Below, in pieces: positions 8,617-17,334 of a stretch of DNA of 64,000 nt (positions within the stretch are counted from its first letter, which is position 1; each line of letters opens with the position of its first letter). The position numbers and the translations under genes are program-made. Location: NCBI GenBank assembly GCA_964551445.1, contig CAZKCG010000021.1, positions 1 to 64,000 on the forward strand. Reading direction: 5' to 3'. The stretch is from DAOPXV01 sp964551445 (GTDB lineage Bacteria; Muiribacteriota; UBA9980). Under the pieces are notes generated by a model. It saw nothing but the letters and a program-made list of their open reading frames with translations. It made no database searches and was not told where the DNA came from.

Positions 8617-9828
8617 TTGAAAAAGAAAAATGACAGCATCGTTTTAATAGACGGAACGCTCCGCGAAGGCGAACAGTCGGCCGGCGTTTTTTTCACGCCC
8701 GCCGAAAAGGTCTCGCTTTTAAAACTCATGGACCGCGCGGGGATACATATCGCCGACTGCGGCATGCCGGCGGTCTCGCGACAGGAATTTATGACGCTGA
8801 AAAAACTGGCGTCGCTTCCGGGGCTTAAAATAAGGGTGGGAGCGTCGGTCAGATGTCTCGCGGAAGAGGTCTCGCTTTTCAAAGAAACCGGCGCCACCGA
8901 CTGTTTCGTGATCACGCCGGTTTCGGACATTCACATCTCTGAAAAATTTCACATGACGCATTCCAGATATATTGAGTATGTGAAAGATGTAATAAAACAT
9001 GCTCAAACCATAGGCGTTAAACATATCCACGTTGTTTTCGAGGACGCCACGCGGGCGGAAAGATCCTTTATCGAAAAGATGTTCTCTGAGCTTTGTAGTT
9101 TTGGGATCGAGGCGTTTTATATCTGCGATACGATAGGCGTGGCTACGCCGGAACTTATGAAGGACCTCGTTGAAAGGCTCATTTTTCTTTCGCCGAAAAA
9201 TAAAAAGCCGGGAATAGGCGTTCACTGCCACAATGATTTCGGATTCGCTCTGGCAAATACGGTCACGGCTTTCAAGGCGGGAGGAAGATTCGTAACTTTT
9301 ACGCAGAACGGGATCGGAGAGCGCGCCGGAAACGCTAAATTTCATGAGCTTGTAATGTATCTTGAAAAGATCGAAAAGATAAAAACGGGATGCGCCCTGG
9401 ATCTGCTTGGCGAACTTTCTGAAAAAACGGAAAAAATGTCGGCGATATTTATGCCGCCGACAGAGCCAGTGGTCGGGTTCAACGCGTTCCGCCATGAAAG
9501 CGGGATACACGTTTCGGGGCTTTTGAAAAACCGTAAAATATACGAAGAGCACAGGCCCGAGGATATAGGACGCAAAAATGAATTCGTCGCGGGAAAACAT
9601 TCCGGACTTTCGATCATAGATAAGCTTCTGGACGAATTATTTAAAGGCAGGACCTTTGGCGCCGGAGAAAAAAAGAAGATACTTTCGGCCGTTAAGGCGA
9701 GTTACGTTAAAAAAAATAAAAAGCGCAATATTAAAATGCTGGCGGAAATGAAAAAATTTTATTCGACGGCGCTCGGCGGGCTTTCGGCAAAGGAATTCGT
9801 CAAAATAGTCAAAGAGACGGTTAAATGA
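8617..9828 (+). CDS. DRE-TIM acyltransferase: isopropylmalate/homocitrate synthase family
   Basis: 403 residues from TTG 8617, with GGAG at 8604-8607. The N-terminal DGTLREGEQSAGVFF motif and the HCHNDFGFALANT metal/substrate motif with NGIGERAGN identify the DRE-TIM family that condenses acetyl-CoA with a 2-oxo acid (leuA, nifV, aksA, lys20 types). The regulatory domain of LeuA is missing, so the length fits the homocitrate-synthase/AksA branch better. The gene overlaps an aconitase-type large subunit by four bases. Together they could extend a 2-oxo acid by one carbon, but no LeuB-type dehydrogenase is encoded here. The true 2-oxo acid cannot be read from the sequence; leucine, lysine or homocitrate supply are all alternatives. 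Confidence 0.85.
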   Translation: MKKKNDSIVLIDGTLREGEQSAGVFFTPAEKVSLLKLMDRAGIHIADCGMPAVSRQEFMTLKKLASLPGLKIRVGASVRCLAEEVSLFKETGATDCFVITPVSDIHISEKFHMTHSRYIEYVKDVIKHAQTIGVKHIHVVFEDATRAERSFIEKMFSELCSFGIEAFYICDTIGVATPELMKDLVERLIFLSPKNKKPGIGVHCHNDFGFALANTVTAFKAGGRFVTFTQNGIGERAGNAKFHELVMYLEKIEKIKTGCALDLLGELSEKTEKMSAIFMPPTEPVVGFNAFRHESGIHVSGLLKNRKIYEEHRPEDIGRKNEFVAGKHSGLSIIDKLLDELFKGRTFGAGEKKKILSAVKASYVKKNKKRNIKMLAEMKKFYSTALGGLSAKEFVKIVKETVK

Positions 9829-11153
9829 ATATGAAAAAGATATATTCCTCGGTTTACGAAAAAATATTTGAATCGTCGATCGCGCGCGGCTATAAAAAAA
9901 ACGGCGAATATTATCCGCTCGCGCCTTCTTTGATATTAGGTCACGACCCTTTGATAGCCATGATTGTCGATGATTTTAAAAAAGCAGGTTTTAAGATCGA
10001 TAAAAATATGAGGTCACGCCTTTTATTCGCGGCCGATCATTTCGCGCCGCCTTCCACGGCGGAACGCGCCGATATACTGAAAAAATTCCTCGATTTTTCC
10101 TATGGCGAAAAGATCGAAAATGTAAAAGTTTTCGAAGGCATCTGCCACCAGCTGATGGTTGAAAGCGAGATGGCCCGGCCGTTCTCATTTATAGCAGGGT
10201 CCGATTCACATACCGTCACCGCGGGGGCGCTTTCGTCTATCGCTTCGGGTTACGGCTCGATGGACATATTATCCGCAATGGTCAGCGGGATCATTTACGA
10301 AAAGAAATTTCCTGTAAAAGGCGTTAATTTTTTCGGCGATACGCCGCCTTTCATAACCGGCCGCGACATGGGCCTGGAAGTGATAAGGCAAATAGGCGAG
10401 GGTGAAGGTAATAACACCGTTTTAGAATATTCAGACAATACATCGGGAAACATATGCATGGACGATCGTTACGCGATAGCGAACGCTTCCATCGAATGCG
10501 GAGCCTCGGCCGGGATATTTTCGCCGGACGGATCGCTGCTTTGGCATCTCATAACTCGCGACGGCCGTGGTTCAAAAGCTTCTTATGAAAAACTTTTCGA
10601 CGAATTCACGGCCGATATTGAACCGGACCATGAAGTTAATATTCATATCGACACCGGCTCGATGAATTCTAAAATAGCCGTGCCTCATAATTTTTCGAAA
10701 ATAGTCGACGTTTCGGCCGTTTCGAATGTCCGCGCCGACCAGGTTTTCGTAGGGTCTTGCGCGTCCGGTAGAATATCAGATTTTAAAAATATGTGTGAAG
10801 CGATAGACGCGATATCTAAAAAAACGCGCCGGAAAAATATTAAAAAAGATCCGAGGGTCAGGCTTATAGTTACGCCGTCGTCTCAAAAGGTATATCTTGC
10901 GGCGATAAAACTTGGATATATCGAAAAACTCATCGGATTCGGAGCGGTCATAACCAACCCTTCGTGCGGGCCGTGCGGCGGCATAGACAAGGGCCTTATA
11001 GGTTCGGGCGAGGTCTGCCTTTCGACCTCGACGCGAAATTTCCGCGGCAGGATGGGTTCGATGAATTCTGAAATTTATATAGCGTCACATCTTACGGCTG
11101 TTTTTACGGCTTATACCGGAACTATAACGGCGCCTGAGGAGTTTTATTCATGA
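9825..11153 (+). CDS. Aconitase-family dehydratase, large subunit (LeuC/HacA type)
   Basis: 442 residues. It carries the aconitase-type cluster ligands: Cys in FVGSCASGRISD and the CxxC of NPSCGPCGG, which bind the labile [4Fe-4S], and GSDSHTVTAGAL near residue 125. The length matches archaeal/bacterial two-subunit LeuC/HacA proteins (about 420 residues) and not the longer LeuC of enterics. It overlaps the synthase upstream (ATGA) and the small subunit downstream (ATGA), so the three are translationally coupled. Expected reaction: isomerisation of a 2-alkylmalate or homocitrate product through dehydration and rehydration. Substrate not determinable. Confidence 0.87.
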   Translation: MNMKKIYSSVYEKIFESSIARGYKKNGEYYPLAPSLILGHDPLIAMIVDDFKKAGFKIDKNMRSRLLFAADHFAPPSTAERADILKKFLDFSYGEKIENVKVFEGICHQLMVESEMARPFSFIAGSDSHTVTAGALSSIASGYGSMDILSAMVSGIIYEKKFPVKGVNFFGDTPPFITGRDMGLEVIRQIGEGEGNNTVLEYSDNTSGNICMDDRYAIANASIECGASAGIFSPDGSLLWHLITRDGRGSKASYEKLFDEFTADIEPDHEVNIHIDTGSMNSKIAVPHNFSKIVDVSAVSNVRADQVFVGSCASGRISDFKNMCEAIDAISKKTRRKNIKKDPRVRLIVTPSSQKVYLAAIKLGYIEKLIGFGAVITNPSCGPCGGIDKGLIGSGEVCLSTSTRNFRGRMGSMNSEIYIASHLTAVFTAYTGTITAPEEFYS

Positions 11154-11698
11154 CGATATCGAAAAAAACGAGTAAGATCATTAAATTGGCCGGCGTTATA
11201 AAACTTCTTGGAGATAATATAAACACGGATACGATACATAATCCGCAGAAATTCACTATCGATAAAAAAAGCCTTGGCATAGCGGCTTTGACGTGCGCTG
11301 AAACTTCCGGTAAAAATATAGTGATCATCGCCGGCAGAAATATAGGCATCGGTTCCTCGCGCTTTTCGACCGTTGTTGCGCTTAAAAATTCAGGGGTGGT
11401 CGCCGTCGCCGCGCCTTCCATATCGCGCATTTTCGAAAGAAATCTGGCGTGCGCGGGGATATTTCCGGTGAAACTCGATGAAGCGGGACTATCAAAAAAT
11501 ATAAAGAAAATAGAATATTCCGGAATTTTAATAAATCTCGTTCATGAAGACGGAAAACATATCGCGCGTTTATATCTGAAAGGTGAAAAAGAGCATTTTT
11601 TGTCAGGGACCGTTGACGGATATCTTTTTGACATAGCTTTATCCGGCGGAATGGTTGAATATATTAAAAAGGAAGATAATTATAAAAAAGTATTGTGA
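11150..11698 (+). CDS. Aconitase-family dehydratase, small subunit (LeuD/HacB type)
   Basis: 182 residues, the usual size of the separate swivelling subunit. The motifs GDNINTDTIHNP near the N-terminus and GRNIGIGSSR (family form G-x-N-x-G-x-GSSR) are diagnostic. In most LeuD/HacB proteins the second motif reads GCGSSREH; here Cys is replaced by Ile and the following residues by Phe-Ser-Thr, which may alter substrate choice. It is coupled by a four-base overlap to the large subunit. It should complete the isomerase with that protein. Confidence 0.85.
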   Translation: MTISKKTSKIIKLAGVIKLLGDNINTDTIHNPQKFTIDKKSLGIAALTCAETSGKNIVIIAGRNIGIGSSRFSTVVALKNSGVVAVAAPSISRIFERNLACAGIFPVKLDEAGLSKNIKKIEYSGILINLVHEDGKHIARLYLKGEKEHFLSGTVDGYLFDIALSGGMVEYIKKEDNYKKVL

Positions 11699-11744
11699 CT
11701 GGCGAATTTTAATATAATGTGAAATGCGTTGAATGTGAATTAAT

Positions 11745-13055
11745 ATGAAGAACAAATTACCTGAAATTATAGATCTTGCCGTTATCGGCGCCGGTCTTTC
11801 CGGTCTGGCTTGCGCGGTAAGGGGGCGCTTTGTCAAATCGGTCGGAAGTTACTCGATGGCGACGGTTTTATTCGAGGCTTCGGAGATGGAAGGCGGACTC
11901 GCTTCGCTCGGAAATATAAAACTCACCGGTCCCGGGTTTTCAATGCCCGGAAAAGAAGTTGCCGCCAAACTTTTAAAAGATATCGGCGAATATGAGATCC
12001 CTATAGTAAGAACGGGAATTTCAAAGATATCAAGGGATAAAAAAAACGGCCTTTTTTTGATCGAGGCCGTTGACGGTTCCGTTTACAGGTCCAGGACCGT
12101 GGCGATCTGCGCCGGAATGAGAAAACTTTCCAATGAGGTCTCATATTTTGGAAAAGGCGTTAAGATAACCTATATGGGCTATGATTTCATAAGATCAATG
12201 ATAAACTCTGAAATTGAACGCATGCATGAAAAAAAATTCATGATCTACGGAAATGAATATTCGAAAAATTTAATAGATCTTGTCATAGCAGCGCTTAAAA
12301 AGAATAATATCGATATAAAAACCGCAGGGCCGATATTTTTACTGGATACTGACGCCGAAAGTTTCGGAAAAGAAAGATGCTTCAAAAAATATCCGTCGCT
12401 TTTTAAATTCGGCGGGATCCAAAAATATATAGGGAACGGAAAACTTGAGGCCGCAGTATGCGTTTGTGACGGTAAAAACTTTGAAATAAAACTTGATTCG
12501 CTTTTGCTGGACTATAATTCGTTCGAGACAAAACCTGATATTTCAATCAAAATTGAACCGGATAAAAATGTTTTTGACGATCGTGGTTTTATTGCGGTCG
12601 ACCGCGATATGAAAACTTCCGTCCGCGGATTATACGCCGCCGGAGATATCACGGGGTCTTATTTTTGCGCGAGCCGCGCCATGTCCGAAGGCGTGATCGC
12701 CGGATTTTCGGCATACCGCGAGGTCATGTCGCAAAAAAGCGTAAAGGACTACAGCCTGTTTGCGTATAAGGCTTCCGACCGCTTTATTAAAAATGGATAT
12801 CGCGAGATAAACGCCTCGCATTTAAAAAGAGATCTCATCGTTTTATCGGGGGAGAAAAAAATCGCGGCGTATTTTCAAGAGCGAAAAGGCTTGAAAAAAA
12901 GCTGTGTTAAAAATTTATTGAATATTTTCGGCTTGTATTATATAATTAGTTTTGATTCGCACGAGATGATAAAACAAATAACCGGTTTTGAAGGCGCAGA
13001 TCTTTACGAAATGTTGTCGGACATGGTCAATAATAAACTTATCACTATCGCGTGA
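11745..13055 (+). CDS. FAD-dependent oxidoreductase, thioredoxin-reductase-like without CxxC
   Basis: 436 residues. An N-terminal FAD-binding motif (AVIGAGLSGLACA, residues about 12-24) and a later FAD-proximal motif GLYAAGDITG (near 295-305) put it in the thioredoxin reductase/FAD pyridine nucleotide family. The redox-active CxxC of thioredoxin reductase is not present, and the central NAD(P)-binding region (MIYGNEYSKNLIDL) is weakly conserved. About 100 extra C-terminal residues are present whose helix-strand pattern could be a small winged-helix domain. It sits 46 bases after the LeuD-type gene and before the LuxE-type gene, so a redox step in the same pathway is likely. Reaction unknown. 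Confidence 0.75.
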   Translation: MKNKLPEIIDLAVIGAGLSGLACAVRGRFVKSVGSYSMATVLFEASEMEGGLASLGNIKLTGPGFSMPGKEVAAKLLKDIGEYEIPIVRTGISKISRDKKNGLFLIEAVDGSVYRSRTVAICAGMRKLSNEVSYFGKGVKITYMGYDFIRSMINSEIERMHEKKFMIYGNEYSKNLIDLVIAALKKNNIDIKTAGPIFLLDTDAESFGKERCFKKYPSLFKFGGIQKYIGNGKLEAAVCVCDGKNFEIKLDSLLLDYNSFETKPDISIKIEPDKNVFDDRGFIAVDRDMKTSVRGLYAAGDITGSYFCASRAMSEGVIAGFSAYREVMSQKSVKDYSLFAYKASDRFIKNGYREINASHLKRDLIVLSGEKKIAAYFQERKGLKKSCVKNLLNIFGLYYIISFDSHEMIKQITGFEGADLYEMLSDMVNNKLITIA

Positions 13056-13215
13056 ATTGATAAGATCATAACCATAACTTTGTCTTTTTATCGCCGGGCA
13101 TCCATGGCTTTTGTTGCGACTGCGCATTCCGCCATTCGTTCGGAAAGGGGCCACGGTAAGATGTTGAACTGCCTTTATAATTATTAAATAAAATTTGAAT
13201 ATTTGAGATAATAAA

Positions 13216-14361
13216 ATGGTAATGGATAAAAATTCTGCGGAAATGATCCGCCTGACTGAGAAGATCAAAAAGTTCATATCGGAAGGCGATAAGCTTTCGA
13301 AACACGAACGCGAAAAGGATTTCAATAACCTTTGCGTCGCGTGTTTTAAAGTTCAGGCCAAAAATATTCCGGGATACGCTAAATTATGCGCTCAAAAAAA
13401 GATCGACATAGACGCCGTAAAAGATTTTTTGGAGATCCCGCCGGTCCCCGTTCAGGCTTTTAAAACTTCTGATATTTTCATATATTCAAAAGAAGAAATA
13501 TATAAGAATTTTAAAACTTCCGGCACGAGTAAAACCAGTCAGGGATCGGCTTATTTCAGCGTGTCAGGCGCGGAAATAACTTCGCTTGCCATAGTGAAGA
13601 ACGCCGGAACATATCTTTTTCCGGATAATTTTGACACGAAGTTTTTTTTGATAGCGCCCCCGCCCGAAGCTGCGCCGAGCCTTACCATGGCTTTCGGCAT
13701 AACCGAGGTCATGAAAAATATAGGGACCTACGGCGGCAGGCATTACATCGGCAAAGACGGCATAGACTGGACCGCTCTCTTTTCAGGCCTTCTCGAATGC
13801 GTTGAAAAAAACATCGCCGCGACGATCATAGCGCCTTCATTTGCCATGGTTTTTATGCTCGATAAGATGGCGGCCGAAAATATGAGGATTAAACTTCCAA
13901 AAGGCTCGCGCATTTTAGACGCCGGCGGGTTCAAAGGCAGAAGCCGCGAGGTAAGCCGCGCCGAAATGATAAGATCCGCCGCGGAATTTCTCGGCGTCGA
14001 TCCCGTTTATTGCGTGAACGCACTTGGAATGAGCGAATTAGGCACTCAATATTATGATAATAACCTTAAAAATTTTATTGAAGGGATAAAAGCCCCGGCA
14101 GCTAAGGAAAATCCTCACTGGGCAAAGACCTTTGTGGTCGATATCGAAGACGATTTCAAGATACTTGCGCCGAAAACTTATGGAAAAACAGGCGCTCTTC
14201 TTCATTTCGACCTTACTAACATAGACAGGGCGGTAGCTATATTATCCGATGACGCCGGAAGATACGCCGGATCGGGTTTCGAAATATGCGGCAGGCTTTC
14301 AGCCGACGATATCAAGGGCTGTTCGCTGACCGTTGAAGAAATGCTTTTAAAAAGAACATAG
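13216..14361 (+). CDS. LuxE-family acyl-protein synthetase
   Basis: 381 residues. The family signature is the Ser/Thr/Gly-rich loop FKTSGTSKTSQGS (near residues 97-109), with the adenylating-enzyme-like C-terminal parts NALGMSELGTQYYD and the FDLTNIDRAVAILSDD region. LuxE activates a carboxylic acid as acyl-AMP and passes it to an enzyme cysteine, feeding LuxC. A LuxC-family reductase is encoded 1.5 kb downstream, separated only by a cyclase gene, so acid-to-aldehyde reduction by this pair is a reasonable inference. There are no luciferase (luxAB) genes here. Start ATG 13216 or 13222; no strong ribosome site separates them. Confidence 0.82.
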   Translation: MVMDKNSAEMIRLTEKIKKFISEGDKLSKHEREKDFNNLCVACFKVQAKNIPGYAKLCAQKKIDIDAVKDFLEIPPVPVQAFKTSDIFIYSKEEIYKNFKTSGTSKTSQGSAYFSVSGAEITSLAIVKNAGTYLFPDNFDTKFFLIAPPPEAAPSLTMAFGITEVMKNIGTYGGRHYIGKDGIDWTALFSGLLECVEKNIAATIIAPSFAMVFMLDKMAAENMRIKLPKGSRILDAGGFKGRSREVSRAEMIRSAAEFLGVDPVYCVNALGMSELGTQYYDNNLKNFIEGIKAPAAKENPHWAKTFVVDIEDDFKILAPKTYGKTGALLHFDLTNIDRAVAILSDDAGRYAGSGFEICGRLSADDIKGCSLTVEEMLLKRT

Positions 14362-14376
14362 AAAAGGGTGGTTACT

Positions 14377-15804
14377 ATGAACGGTAATCTAAGATCTCAG
14401 AATTTATCCATAATGATGACCGATATTCAAGGTTATACCGACGCGAGTTCGGGCTCGTCCCGCGAGGAGATAATAAATCTTATCCGGCGCCACAATCAGT
14501 TGATGGTCCCGGTCATAACTTTTTACGGCGGAAGGATCATAAAGTCCATCGGCGACGCTTTTTTATGCACTTTCCGAAGCGCCACGGACGCGGTCGTATG
14601 TTCCATCATAATTCAGCTGTTATTGAAAGAATATAACGAAAAACAGGCTGATAAAGTAAAGAAGATGAATCTTCGCGTCGTTATAAATACCGGCGACGTG
14701 ACATTGGAAAAAAGCGATATATACGGCGACGCCGTTAACGTTACCGCCCGCATGGAAGGCCTTTCATGTTTCCCGGGAGGAACCATCGGCATAAGCGAAT
14801 CGACATATCTTCTCATGAACAGAAATGAGATAGCCGCTGAAAAAATAGGGCCTCAGACATTAAAGGGCATACCCGAACCCATTACCGTATATAAGGTGCC
14901 GCTTGAAAAACAGAAGATAACATCGATACCGCAAAGACTTTCCCAGATAGTTGAAAGGACTGTGAATGAAAAAAGTCCTTCAGGCGGCGGTGAGATCGTG
15001 TCGCCGGAACAGATAAGCGAATGGAGCAGCGCGCTCGGCGGATTTTTGAAAGAGAAAAAATGGGGCGAGAATATAAGCGCCTTCATGGATGATAACAAGA
15101 TCAAGGAAAGCATAGCCGGCATACAGGGCGAGCTTTCTAAAACATTCACAAAAGAGAATATTTCTAAAACGCTTACCAAGGAAGGCGTGGCTAACGTTCA
15201 AAAACAGCTCACGCAGACATTTTCGCAAAAAACCGTCATCGAGTCTAAAAGCGCCGGCGATTTCAACGAAGCCCCGATAGTCTCAAGGATAAGATCTTTC
15301 ATCATAGACGCCGTGATAATCGCTTTCGCGTGGCTTATAGTTTCCTGCGCGCTGTGGTGGCCGGTTCAGTCCATGGTCTGGGGAAAGGAATTCATTACTC
15401 AGGATGAATTCAACGAGATGAATATGAATATTAAAAATTACAAGGAGTCTTTCGCGAATTTCAATAACTACAAGAAGAAATTCGTGAACGGAAATCTTCG
15501 TTACTACCGTCCTATGGGGTTTATAGAGTGGTTTTTTTCCTTTAATATGGATTATCCTTTCATTCCTCTGATATTATATTTCGGCCTTTTCTGGATGATA
15601 AAAGGCGCGTCGCCCGGTCAGATAGCTTCTAAAACGGCCGTGGTGATGGATAATGATGAAAAGCTGGATCTCATAGTGTCGTTCAAGCGCGCGGTAATAT
15701 TCGTTTTTTCGAATGTTTTGCTGGGCGCCGGTTCGCTTATGCTTTTGACCGGAGAGAAGAGAACGCTGTACGATAAACTGTGTGAAACCAAGGTCATAGA
15801 ATAG
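14377..15804 (+). CDS. Class III adenylate/guanylate cyclase fused to an RDD membrane domain
   Basis: 475 residues from ATG 14377, with AAGGGTGG about five bases upstream; an in-frame GTG at 14368 falls inside that site. Residues about 10-175 form a class III cyclase domain with metal-binding Asp in MMTDIQGYT and the SIGDAFL motif, plus a NVTARMEG region. A helical linker of about 120 residues contains repeats of the type KTFTKENISKTLTKEGV. The C-terminal ~175 residues are an RDD domain (SRIRSFIIDAVII, four hydrophobic segments, LYDKLCETKVIE). The gene lies six bases after LuxE's stop region. It should make a cyclic nucleotide at the membrane; what it senses is not visible. Confidence 0.82.
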   Translation: MNGNLRSQNLSIMMTDIQGYTDASSGSSREEIINLIRRHNQLMVPVITFYGGRIIKSIGDAFLCTFRSATDAVVCSIIIQLLLKEYNEKQADKVKKMNLRVVINTGDVTLEKSDIYGDAVNVTARMEGLSCFPGGTIGISESTYLLMNRNEIAAEKIGPQTLKGIPEPITVYKVPLEKQKITSIPQRLSQIVERTVNEKSPSGGGEIVSPEQISEWSSALGGFLKEKKWGENISAFMDDNKIKESIAGIQGELSKTFTKENISKTLTKEGVANVQKQLTQTFSQKTVIESKSAGDFNEAPIVSRIRSFIIDAVIIAFAWLIVSCALWWPVQSMVWGKEFITQDEFNEMNMNIKNYKESFANFNNYKKKFVNGNLRYYRPMGFIEWFFSFNMDYPFIPLILYFGLFWMIKGASPGQIASKTAVVMDNDEKLDLIVSFKRAVIFVFSNVLLGAGSLMLLTGEKRTLYDKLCETKVIE

Positions 15805-15882
15805 TTATTCGCTTTGCCCTAAAAAAAGTTGTGCATTGTATCGCGCTTCAGGGAAGCGGCTATGATCATTACCGTTTGAATA

Positions 15883-17334
15883 ATGAAAGAACAAAAACTC
15901 CGTGATTTTATGAACTTTAAAACATATTATGTGCCCGAATATTTAAAGAAGCACTTCGATTTTTCAACCGCTGAAAAAAACGGAAACTTAAGTCTTGAGA
16001 ATGCTTCTTTCAGGGAAGAATTCTTCGGCGAAGGTTTTGACGCGTTCTTAAAGCGGTCTTCTGAAATTTTTGAAAAAATGGGCATTGACGAAATAATATC
16101 ACATCTTGACGCGGCATCAGTTAAATTCCTCGATAAAAGTTATGCGAAAAGGATATCCGCTATCGGCGCTATATCTGATTTGTCAGGTTTTTCGCCGGAG
16201 TCGGTGGAACGCTCCATCGATCTTGAATTTTTATCTTCGCGTGCTCCTGAAATGCGGCTGGCGCTTGAAAATGAATTTTCTGATCATCGTGCCCTCGACG
16301 GATTCGTCTATAACCGGAAGCTTGGCGGATATACGAAGATAGTTCCAAGAGCGCCGGTTTTCGCGGTGTCTTCGTCGAATATTCCGGCATTGCCGCATCT
16401 TTCTATAATGCGTTCTTTTCTTACCAAAAATCCGGTAGTTCTTAAAACATCACGCGAAGAGCCTGTTTTCACTCCGCTTTATATGGAGGCGCTGGCCGAA
16501 ACGGGATCGCCGCTTGCTGAATGCGCGGTCGCGGTATGTTATGAAAGCGAAAAAAAAGAAATAACCGAAAAATTGATAGAACGGTCGAACACCGTAATAG
16601 TTTACGGCGGTATAAGATCTGAAGCGTATTTTAAAAAAGCCGTGTCCTGGCCTAAAACGCTTATTCTGCACTCGCACAAAATGGGGTTCGGCGTGATCGG
16701 CCGGTCTTTTATGAAAGATATGAACGGCGCTGAAATAAAAGATCTGGCGGCGAAGATCGCTTTTGATACGATAACTTTTGAACAGCGGGCATGCCTTGCG
16801 CCTCACGCTTATTTTTATAGTGTCGACGAAAATATGCCGGTCGCGGAATTCGCGGCGAAGATGATCGAAGCTCTTGAAACGGCGGAGGCTGAAATTCCCG
16901 CTGCAAGGCTTAGTGCCGGCGAATCTTACGCCAGGCGTTCGTATATGGACAGTCTTCTTTTTTCGGACAGGAACGCTGAGATATTCGAGACGAAAAGCAA
17001 AAAGAGCGCCGTTATAACCATGAATTCAAAAGAGTTTCCGGTGTCGCCTTTGAACAGGCTGATCCATCTTGTGCCTTTCGGCGGCACGGAAGAAATTTTT
17101 AATATAATATCCCATCTGGAAGGCTATTTCCAGAATGTTTCGCTTAACGTCAGCGGCGATGAACTTGAAATGTGGGCCGGACGCCTCGCGAAACTTGGCG
17201 TTTCAAGAATATGCCGCGCGGGTGAAATGCCAACGCCTTCGATGATGTGGCATCACGACGGAATTAACGCGCTTTCGGCTATGGTCAGATATTGCGATAT
17301 GGAGGGTTTTTCCAAAAATGTCATCAAATCCTGA
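15883..17334 (+). CDS. LuxC-family acyl reductase
   Basis: 483 residues. It matches the LuxC acyl-CoA/acyl-protein reductase family, an aldehyde dehydrogenase relative. A nucleotide-binding region (VFAVSSSNIPALPHLSIMRS, residues about 159-178) is followed by the active-site stretch TFEQRACLAPH with the likely catalytic Cys304. LuxC reduces an acyl group to aldehyde with NAD(P)H, working with LuxE. Its 3' end overlaps the radical SAM gene by 17 bases, so translation is coupled. The presence of LuxC and LuxE without LuxAB/LuxD indicates a biosynthetic aldehyde, not light. The start is uncertain; ATG 15910 is an alternative. Confidence 0.83.
   Translation: MKEQKLRDFMNFKTYYVPEYLKKHFDFSTAEKNGNLSLENASFREEFFGEGFDAFLKRSSEIFEKMGIDEIISHLDAASVKFLDKSYAKRISAIGAISDLSGFSPESVERSIDLEFLSSRAPEMRLALENEFSDHRALDGFVYNRKLGGYTKIVPRAPVFAVSSSNIPALPHLSIMRSFLTKNPVVLKTSREEPVFTPLYMEALAETGSPLAECAVAVCYESEKKEITEKLIERSNTVIVYGGIRSEAYFKKAVSWPKTLILHSHKMGFGVIGRSFMKDMNGAEIKDLAAKIAFDTITFEQRACLAPHAYFYSVDENMPVAEFAAKMIEALETAEAEIPAARLSAGESYARRSYMDSLLFSDRNAEIFETKSKKSAVITMNSKEFPVSPLNRLIHLVPFGGTEEIFNIISHLEGYFQNVSLNVSGDELEMWAGRLAKLGVSRICRAGEMPTPSMMWHHDGINALSAMVRYCDMEGFSKNVIKS

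Noticed and set aside
8719..9600. 293-codon minus-strand frame inside the DRE-TIM synthase gene
   Set aside because: The plus strand carries clear family motifs; the antisense frame has no recognisable domain.
13056..13215. Possible intergenic repeat shared with 34270-34340 (ATCC-TGGCT and GCGAC-CTGCG words)
   Set aside because: Only short words match and no continuous alignment can be made by eye; insufficient to call a repeat family.
13216..17334. Bioluminescence (lux) operon
   Set aside because: LuxE and LuxC families are present, but luxA, luxB and luxD are absent, and the neighbours are biosynthetic and signalling genes.
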